A DNA stretch of 60,565 bases, taken from assembly GCA_949290055.1 (NCBI GenBank), contig CASEQJ010000013.1:1-60565 (forward strand), given 5' to 3'. Within the stretch, counting starts at the first letter, position 1. The number at the start of each line of letters is the position of its first letter. The notes under the pieces were generated by a model. That model worked only from the letters and a program-made list of their open reading frames with translations. It was not told the DNA's origin and made no database searches. The stretch is from an uncultured Olsenella sp. GTDB taxonomy: Bacteria; Actinomycetota; Coriobacteriia; Coriobacteriales; Atopobiaceae. Shown piece by piece: positions 55,753 to 60,565 of this stretch. The position numbers and the translations under genes were made by a program.

Positions 55753-56380
55753 TTCCGTCCGGGTAGCTCTGCTGGTAGCCCTCGTAGGCGCTCCGCACGT
55801 TCTCGAGGTAGGCGCGCGTCTCCGCGTACTCCACGTCCTCCGGAATCGACCCGCCCTCGGCAAGCCAGCCCTGAACCGTGCCCATGCCGGCGTTGTAGGC
55901 GGCCACGACCTCGTCGACGCCCGAGAGGTGCGCAAAGAGGTAGCCCAGGTACGCACAGCCGTACTCTATGTTCACCTCTGGGTCGGTGAGGTCGGCGGGG
56001 TCCCAGCGCTCGCCGTCGACAAACCCCAGGGCCTCCAGCGTCTCGGCGGTCTGCGGCATGAGCTGCATGAGACCCACCGCACCCGCGCCCGAGCGCGCGT
56101 CCTCGTCCCAGCCGGACTCGCACTGTATGATCGCGCAGGCGAGCAGCGGATCGACGTCGTGGCGCTCGCACGACGCCTCAATCGCCTCGGCGTGGCGAAC
56201 GGGGTGGAGAAGACGTCCGATGCCCGTGGGGTTCGCCGCGGTGACGGCGACCAAGAGGAGCGTGAGGGCGAGAAGAACCACGGGCACCACGCGGTACCAG
56301 CGAACGAGGCGCGCGCCCGGGCGTTCCCGCCGCGCGTGCGCGCGGGCGCGGCCTCGCGGCGTCGGCCTACGCCCAGCCAT
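55739..56380 (-). CDS. Membrane-anchored lytic transglycosylase (SLT domain)
   Basis: 213 residues. The start MAGRRPTPRG lies inside the coaE 3' end. A basic cytoplasmic N-terminus and one helix (VVPVVLLALTLLLVAVTAA) are followed by an SLT goose-lysozyme fold: IIQCESGWDEDARSGAGAVGLMQLMPQTAETL with catalytic Glu in CESGW, then EYGCAYLGYLFAHL and VVAAYNAGMGTVQGWL. It cleaves glycan strands of peptidoglycan outside the membrane. Confidence 0.92.
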   Translation of the reverse strand: MAGRRPTPRGRARAHARRERPGARLVRWYRVVPVVLLALTLLLVAVTAANPTGIGRLLHPVRHAEAIEASCERHDVDPLLACAIIQCESGWDEDARSGAGAVGLMQLMPQTAETLEALGFVDGERWDPADLTDPEVNIEYGCAYLGYLFAHLSGVDEVVAAYNAGMGTVQGWLAEGGSIPEDVEYAETRAYLENVRSAYEGYQQSYPDGITGA

Positions 56381-56972
56381 GTGCGTCCCACCAGTCGCGG
56401 ACCGCCGAGAGCAGGTCCTTCTCGTCCCCGGAGTTGTCAATCACCGTCGTTGCGTGCGAGCGCAGGTAGTCGTCGGAGGGCTGGCGGGCCACCCGACGGT
56501 CAAAGTCGTCGGGGTCCATGCCGCGCAGGCGCGCCCGCTCGCGGCGCACCCCGAGCGGGCAGGTCACCGCCACGACCTCGTCGGCGAGGTCGGTCATGGA
56601 CTCGACGCGGTCGAGCAGCGGCACCTCGACGACGCAGCACGCCGGCTCGCGCTGGCCGCAGATCCCCGCGGTGAGCATGCGCGCGAGCATGGCGCGAATG
56701 TGAGGAAGCTCGATCTTCTCGAGCAGCTCGGCAGACTCCGGCTCGGCGAAGGCACGGCGGGCGAGAAGGGCGCGGTCGAGCTCGCCGGTCTGCGGGTCGA
56801 CGAGGTCGTCGCCAAACGCGGCGCAGACCTCCGCCACGCAGGGCTCCCCGGGCGCGAGCACCGCGCGTGAGAGCTCGTCGAGGTCTATGCGCCACGCGCC
56901 GAGCCGCTCCAGCTCGCGCGCCGCGCTCGACTTTCCCGACGCCGTCCCCCCGGCCAGAAACACCGTGTACAA
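56367..56972 (-). CDS. coaE: Dephospho-CoA kinase
   Basis: 201 residues, last step of coenzyme A synthesis. It starts MYTVFLAGGTASGKSSAARELERLG with Walker A GGTASGKSS. RIDLDELSRAVLAPGEP, PHIRAMLARM and CVVEVPLLDRVESMTDLADEVVAVTCPLGVRRERARLRGMDPDDFDRRVARQ are typical CoaE blocks. It overlaps the lytic transglycosylase start by 14 bases. Confidence 0.93.
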   Translation of the reverse strand: MYTVFLAGGTASGKSSAARELERLGAWRIDLDELSRAVLAPGEPCVAEVCAAFGDDLVDPQTGELDRALLARRAFAEPESAELLEKIELPHIRAMLARMLTAGICGQREPACCVVEVPLLDRVESMTDLADEVVAVTCPLGVRRERARLRGMDPDDFDRRVARQPSDDYLRSHATTVIDNSGDEKDLLSAVRDWWDAHGWA

Positions 56973-57030
56973 CCCAGACCCCTTTCCTCAGCCGTTGACC
57001 CATCATCTCACATGCGCCGGGTGACGGGGC

Positions 57031-57316
57031 GTCTAGGATTCGCCGTCCTTGTCGGGCCGCGTTCTAAGAATCGCTGCCCTTGTCGCTTGACGTTCTAGAA
57101 AAAGCCGCCCTTGCCCGGACGCGTTCTAAAAAACGCCGTCCTTGTCGTAGGACGTTCTAGGAAAAGCCGCCCTTGTCCGGAAGCGTTCTAAGAATCGCCG
57201 CCTTTGACCAGCTGAGGCAGCCGAAATCTCAACAAGGTCCGCATTTCTTAGAACGCCCCATGACAAAGGCCACGATTCCTAGAACGCGGCCGGACAAGGG
57301 GCCAGATTCTTAGATT
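57031..57316. repeat. 31-bp tandem repeat array A2, six direct plus three inverted units
   Basis: TCTA cores at 57032, 57063, 57094, 57125, 57156 and 57187 are exactly 31 bp apart. Inverted TAGA cores at 57249, 57280 and 57311 keep the same spacing. The consensus is GTTCTAAGAA, CGCCG, CCTTGTC. The array fills the 362-base gap between coaE and the ABC ATPase. Same family as 3972-4199. Confidence 0.92.
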
Positions 57317-57334
57317 CGGCACCATGCCGGGAAG

Positions 57335-57979
57335 CTAGCGGGTCAAAACGTGGCCGCCCTCGACGCGCCAGAGGACGGGGTCCTCAAAGAACGCCAGGTC
57401 GCGCTCGTCATGGGTGGCCCACAGGACGGTCCTCTCGGCGACGAGCGGCCCAACGAAGGCCATGACGGCCTCCACGGTCTTCTCGTCCATGCCCTTGAGC
57501 GGCTCGTCAAAGAGGACGGTGTTCGCCTCGGCCAGGACGCAGCGCAGAATCGCCACGCGTCGGCGCTGGCCGCCGGAGAGCTCGCGCACGGGCCGCGCGT
57601 CGACCGGCAGGCCGCAGGCCTCCATGGCCTCCCGCTCGAACGCGAGAAAGCGCTCGAGCAGCTCGCCGTCGAGGCGTGGGCTCGGAAGGCGAATGTTCGC
57701 GGTGGCCGTGAGGTTCTCGCAGAGGCGGTCCTCCTGAAACGTCATGCCCAGCCGCACGTCCGCGCCACGCGCGACCGTGCCCGCGTCCGGCCGCTCGAGC
57801 CCCGCGAGCAGCCGCAGCAGCGTGGTCTTGCCCGCGCCGGAGGGCCCCATGATCACGTGCGGGCGAAGCGGCTCGAAGCGCGCGGTCGCGCCCGCGAGGA
57901 CCCGCAGGCCGCCGTAGCCCTTCCAGACGTCGTGGAGCGCGAGCGTGAGGTCGCCGCCAGCCTGAGACCCCGCGCTCAT
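57335..57979 (-). CDS. ABC transporter ATP-binding protein, SsuB/TauB type
   Basis: 214 residues. The start MSAGSQAGGDLTLALHD overlaps the permease stop by four bases. Walker A GPSGAGKTTLLRLLAGL, Q-loop MTFQEDRLCENLTATANI, signature ELSGGQRRRVAILR and Walker B NTVLFDEPLKGMD. It is the shortest member of a three-gene importer (binding protein, permease, ATPase). The substrate is unknown. Confidence 0.9.
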   Translation of the reverse strand: MSAGSQAGGDLTLALHDVWKGYGGLRVLAGATARFEPLRPHVIMGPSGAGKTTLLRLLAGLERPDAGTVARGADVRLGMTFQEDRLCENLTATANIRLPSPRLDGELLERFLAFEREAMEACGLPVDARPVRELSGGQRRRVAILRCVLAEANTVLFDEPLKGMDEKTVEAVMAFVGPLVAERTVLWATHDERDLAFFEDPVLWRVEGGHVLTR

Positions 57980-58767
57980 GGCCGCGCCTCCCAACGCTCG
58001 ACGAGACGCCCCATGACGCACGTGACGAGCGCCTCCAGCACGACGGAGACCACCACGATCGTCACGGTCCAGGCAAAGAGGTCCGGCGTGTCCAGGTAGA
58101 CCTTGGCGTCATAGAGGTGCTCGCCGATCGTGAAGTCGGGAAGGCCGATCACCTCGGCGGCGATGCCCGCCTTCCAGGAGAGGCCGAGCGCGAGCGTCAC
58201 CGCCGCGCGAAAGTACGGGAGCACCTCGGAGACGTAGACCAGGCGCACGCGGTCCCAGCCGCGCACGGAGAAGACGTCGCACATCTCAAGCAGTCCCGGA
58301 TCGGTCTGACGAATGCCCTCGAGCACGTTGGTGTAGACGATCGGCAGCGCCATGACCAGCGCGATCACGACGGAGAGGTAACGCGAGGAAACCCATAGCA
58401 GCACGAGGATCACAAACGACGCCACCGGGACGGCCTTCATGGCCCCCATGACGGGGGCGAGCAGCTCGCGCGCCACGGTCGAGCGGCTCGCGAGCGCGGC
58501 GAGCGCGGTGCCCGCGAAAACGGCGGCGAGAAACCCAAGGCCGATCCTGCCGAGCGAGACTCCCACCGACGCCCAGAACTCGCCCGTCGCGACGAGCGAC
58601 GCCAGGCGCGCCAGCACCTCGAGCGGTCCCACGAGTAGTATGCGCGCGTCAATCGCGCGCGCGGCGAGCTCCCATGCCGCAAGCCAGAACAGCACGCAGG
58701 CAAGGCGGACGACCCACGTCCGGAGCCGCCCGCCCTTCTCGTCGTCCCTGTCCGCCGGCCTCGCCAA
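57976..58767 (-). CDS. ABC transporter permease, SsuC/TauC type
   Basis: 263 residues. The TTG start at 58767 is two bases after the binding-protein stop and the only start giving a sensible length; a long frame further upstream is non-coding. Helices include ACVLFWLAAWELAARAI and IGLGFLAAVFAGTALAALA. The EAA loop MCDVFSVRGWDRVRLVYVSEVLPYFRAAVTLALGLSWKAGIAAEVIG is typical of sulfonate/nitrate/thiamine-precursor permeases. Confidence 0.88.
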   Translation of the reverse strand: MARPADRDDEKGGRLRTWVVRLACVLFWLAAWELAARAIDARILLVGPLEVLARLASLVATGEFWASVGVSLGRIGLGFLAAVFAGTALAALASRSTVARELLAPVMGAMKAVPVASFVILVLLWVSSRYLSVVIALVMALPIVYTNVLEGIRQTDPGLLEMCDVFSVRGWDRVRLVYVSEVLPYFRAAVTLALGLSWKAGIAAEVIGLPDFTIGEHLYDAKVYLDTPDLFAWTVTIVVVSVVLEALVTCVMGRLVERWEARP

Positions 58768-58769
58768 GC

Positions 58770-59795
58770 CTAGGCGCCGTAGTAGAAGTCGTCGCCGGGA
58801 AGGGCGCCGCCCACGGCCTCGGGGTTCTGGTCGGCGAGAACCTCCAGGTAGCCGGAGAGCTGCTCGGCCATGTCCGCGCCGGTCACGCACACTATGTTGC
58901 ACTCGGGAATGGCCTTCTGCGCCACCTGCGCCGGGACGATGTCGTACTCTCCCACGAGCTCCGCGGCGGCCTCGACGTCGTCGTTCACAAAGTCGACAGA
59001 CGCGGCGTAGTGCTCGAGGAAGGCGTCGACCGCGGCGGGGTTCTCGTCGGCGAACTCGGCGCGCACAATGGCGACGCCGGTGATCATGGTGCTCTTCTCG
59101 TCGCCGGTCTGGACGCGGTCCCACTCCTCGGTGAGGTCGAGCGCCACGCGGATCTTGTCGTTTTGGGCCTGCGCCGTGGTGACGAAGGGCTGGGGCAGCA
59201 TGGCCACGGCCTCGCCCGAAGCCGCCGCGAGGGCCTGCACGCACTCGGCGTGCTCGCTCTTCCACTCGATCTGCACGTCCTCGCCCACGACAAGGCCGTT
59301 CTTCTCGAGCACGTACTGGAGGCCGTACTCGGGCGTGGAGCCCTTGCCGGAGGCGTAGATCGTCTTGCCCTTGAGGTCGGCGACGCTCTGAATGGAGTCG
59401 CCGAGCTCGCATATGTAGAGGACGCCGAGCGTGTTGATCGCGATCACGCGCACGCCCGCCTCGGTCTTGTTGTAGAGCACGGAGGCGAGGTTGGCAGGCA
59501 CCGCCGCAATGTCGACCTCGCCCTTGGCGACGAGCGGGGTGACCTCGTCCGGCGAGGCAACAATCTGGAAGGTGTAGTCGTTGTCCTCGAGTTCGCCGGC
59601 TTCGGCGTCGCTCATGAACTTGACGAGGCCCATGGCGGTCGGGCCCTTGAGCGCGGAGGTGCGCACGGCAACCGGCTCGGCGGCGGGCTCCTCCTCGACG
59701 GCCTCCTCGGTGGTCGTGCCCCCGCAGGCGGCGAGGGCGAGCGAGGCGGCACCGGCCCCGGCGATCTTCAGAAACGTCCTTCTGTCAACTTTCAT
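58770..59795 (-). CDS. NMT1/SsuA-like substrate-binding lipoprotein
   Basis: 341 residues. A twin-arginine signal DRRTFLKIAG with lipobox LALAAC, Cys at residue 24, so a Tat-exported lipoprotein. Mature domain: KGPTAMGLVKFMSDAEAG, EVDIAAVPANLASVLYNKT, LKGKTIYASGKGSTPEYGLQYVL, AAASGEAVAMLPQPFVTTAQ, MITGVAIVRAEFADENPAAV. This fold binds small anions or vitamin precursors; no residue here lets me name the ligand. I see no riboswitch in the short leader. Confidence 0.9.
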   Translation of the reverse strand: MKVDRRTFLKIAGAGAASLALAACGGTTTEEAVEEEPAAEPVAVRTSALKGPTAMGLVKFMSDAEAGELEDNDYTFQIVASPDEVTPLVAKGEVDIAAVPANLASVLYNKTEAGVRVIAINTLGVLYICELGDSIQSVADLKGKTIYASGKGSTPEYGLQYVLEKNGLVVGEDVQIEWKSEHAECVQALAAASGEAVAMLPQPFVTTAQAQNDKIRVALDLTEEWDRVQTGDEKSTMITGVAIVRAEFADENPAAVDAFLEHYAASVDFVNDDVEAAAELVGEYDIVPAQVAQKAIPECNIVCVTGADMAEQLSGYLEVLADQNPEAVGGALPGDDFYYGA

Positions 59796-59847
59796 GGCGA
59801 GCCTCCCTGTCGTGGATATGCGATTGAAACGATATCACTACGGGAGG

Positions 59848-60258
59848 CTACGAGCGGACCTCGAACTTTGTCTTGCACCTCGGGCAGGTCACGCGCAGCC
59901 TGCCCTTGCCGCGCGGCACGCGCACCCGCTGCTTGCACGAGGAGCAGCGGACGTGCTTGTAGGCGCGCAGCTCGCCCCACGCGGCGCGCGGGTTCTGGAA
60001 CCAGGGGCGAGCCGGGCCGAGCGCCCTCAGGAACGCCTCGTTCTCGCGGGCACGGGCGCCGAGGTTCTTGGACTGGATGCGGAACATCGCGTACACCACC
60101 AGGACGAGGCCGACCCACCCGAGCCAGCCCGTCCGCAGGAAGACGTTGACCAGGACGACCACGATGGCGAGGTTCACGCAGAAGACCGCGAGGTCGTCTG
60201 GGCCCTGCCGACCACGAAGCCACTCCGCCACCTTGCGCTGCCAGTCCCCCGAGGCCAT
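59848..60258 (-). CDS. Small membrane protein with C-terminal zinc ribbon
   Basis: 136 residues. The start MASGDWQRKVAEWLRG follows GAGAGGGGGGCGAGC. Two membrane segments (LAVFCVNLAIVVVLVNVFL and WLGWVGLVLVVYAMF) are followed by a zinc ribbon with CSSCKQRVRVPRGKGRLRVTCPRC. Function unknown. Similar proteins occur as conserved hypotheticals in related genomes as far as I recall. About 50 bases upstream of the ABC binding protein. Confidence 0.75.
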   Translation of the reverse strand: MASGDWQRKVAEWLRGRQGPDDLAVFCVNLAIVVVLVNVFLRTGWLGWVGLVLVVYAMFRIQSKNLGARARENEAFLRALGPARPWFQNPRAAWGELRAYKHVRCSSCKQRVRVPRGKGRLRVTCPRCKTKFEVRS

Positions 60259-60339
60259 GCTCGCCCCCCTCTCGTCGTCCAACTTCTTTCTGATACCCGT
60301 TCTGCGCCGTGCCGCCAACCTGACGAGGCCTTTCCTGAA

Positions 60340-60460
60340 AATGCACAACTTGGCAGGCCGGAAAACTCGCGACCTGGGCGTTCTTCTCGCCTGCTCCTCA
60401 TAATCGCCGACTTGGCAAGGGATTTCTTGCCATATCGGCCAAAACGAGGAAGCGGCCCGA
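60340..60460. repeat. Element D, copy 2 (minus orientation)
   Basis: Read on the minus strand the word order matches copy 1 at 30063-30175: TGGCA, CCTTGCCAAGTCGGC, ATTATGA, GGCGAGAAGAAC, CCCAGGTCGCGA, TTTT, TGCCAAGTTG. CTTGGCA boxes on the plus strand are at 60349 and 60411, 62 bases apart (twice 31). Confidence 0.75.
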
Positions 60461-60473
60461 GCCGGGAAATCAT

Positions 60474-60565
60474 GACCACCCGCAAAGCGGGTGGTCTGCT
60501 CTTAGGGTATAACCCTAGGGTCCCAGGCCAGGGGCTCAAGCCCCTGGCCTGAACTGGCGTTCAGG
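60474..60565. repeat. Cluster of consecutive hairpins at the window edge
   Basis: Perfect inverted repeats follow one another: GACCACCCGC / GCGGGTGGTC (60474-60496), TAGGGT / ACCCTA (60503-60517), AGGCCAGGGGCT / AGCCCCTGGCCT (60525-60550) and CTGAAC / GTTCAG (60549-60564). Such dense hairpins can mark an IS200/IS605-type end, but no transposase is in view. Confidence 0.55.

Noticed and set aside
59796..59847. Riboswitch before the NMT1-like transporter
   Set aside because: The leader is only about 50 bases before the upstream gene stop and shows no conserved thiamine, cobalamin or other aptamer pattern.

Overview
The window is a high-GC bacterial chromosome segment that reads as a member of the Coriobacteriia, probably close to Olsenella/Atopobium. 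This is inferred from protein style and gene order, not from a search. Supporting points are a uvrC / rapZ / whiA / gap-pgk-tpiA-secG neighbourhood of actinobacterial type, a RapZ with the actinobacterial GMSGSGRT P-loop, Tat-type lipoprotein signals on both ABC-transporter binding proteins, and very high third-position GC. The first ~2.75 kb looks foreign. It has an AT-rich intergenic region, the 5' end of a glutamate dehydrogenase gene and a VanX-like dipeptidase with choline-binding-type repeats, all in Firmicutes style. It is joined in frame to the 5' part of a PAS-GAF sensor gene, so it is either a contig chimera or a recent insertion.

Layout. 1-2.75 kb: foreign segment. 2.75-4.4 kb: sensor gene fragment, a 31-bp repeat array and tRNA-Leu(GAG). 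4.4-10.4 kb: oppABCDF peptide importer. 10.5-16.0 kb: secG, tpiA (frameshifted near its 3' end), pgk, gap, whiA, rapZ. 16.3-21.0 kb: a DeoR / Gfo-Idh / nanE amino-sugar cassette next to uvrC. 21.0-27.1 kb: a probable peptidoglycan cross-bridge module (DegT-type PLP enzyme, D-aspartate-ligase-like ATP-grasp protein, FemAB transferase, NlpC/P60 hydrolase, aspartate racemase). 26-36.4 kb: histidine biosynthesis (hisE, hisI, hisF, hisA, hisH, hisB, hisC, hisD and a fused hisZ-hisG). 36.7-37.8 kb: small proteins including a DUF4160/DUF2442 pair. 37.8-41.3 kb: YbaK, a second ATP-grasp ligase and MurJ. 41.3-53.3 kb: uvrA, an MBL hydrolase, mrp, two flavoproteins, a DUF2974 protein and uvrB with a LexA-type box. 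53.5-57.0 kb: a TPR membrane protein, a lytic transglycosylase and coaE. 57.3-60.3 kb: a SsuABC/NMT1-type ABC importer and a zinc-ribbon membrane protein.

The protein-coding content is mostly housekeeping. The unusual layer is intergenic: almost every larger gap holds a structured repeat. Two arrays have exact 31-bp spacing (3972-4199 and 57031-57316). One 454-bp symmetric composite contains units at 42-bp spacing (44246-44699). Pairs of related elements occur at distant loci (16161/28573, 18275/30953, 30063/60340), and three large hairpins have different but fully paired stems (28350, 44246, 44632). Many units share a layout of A/T-rich box, about 7-10 nt, then a TTG-containing box, in direct or head-to-head orientation. 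A 9-nt word, GAGAAGAAC, recurs in leaders and its reverse complement just after stop codons. These elements separate genes of the his cluster and supply the hisH stop codon. I regard this repeat system as the most likely undescribed feature of the window.

How the genes work together: glycolysis (gap-pgk-tpiA), peptide import (opp), wall synthesis (MurJ, FemAB, ATP-grasp, racemase, hydrolases), nucleotide excision repair (uvrA, uvrB and uvrC all present but unlinked) and a complete histidine pathway.
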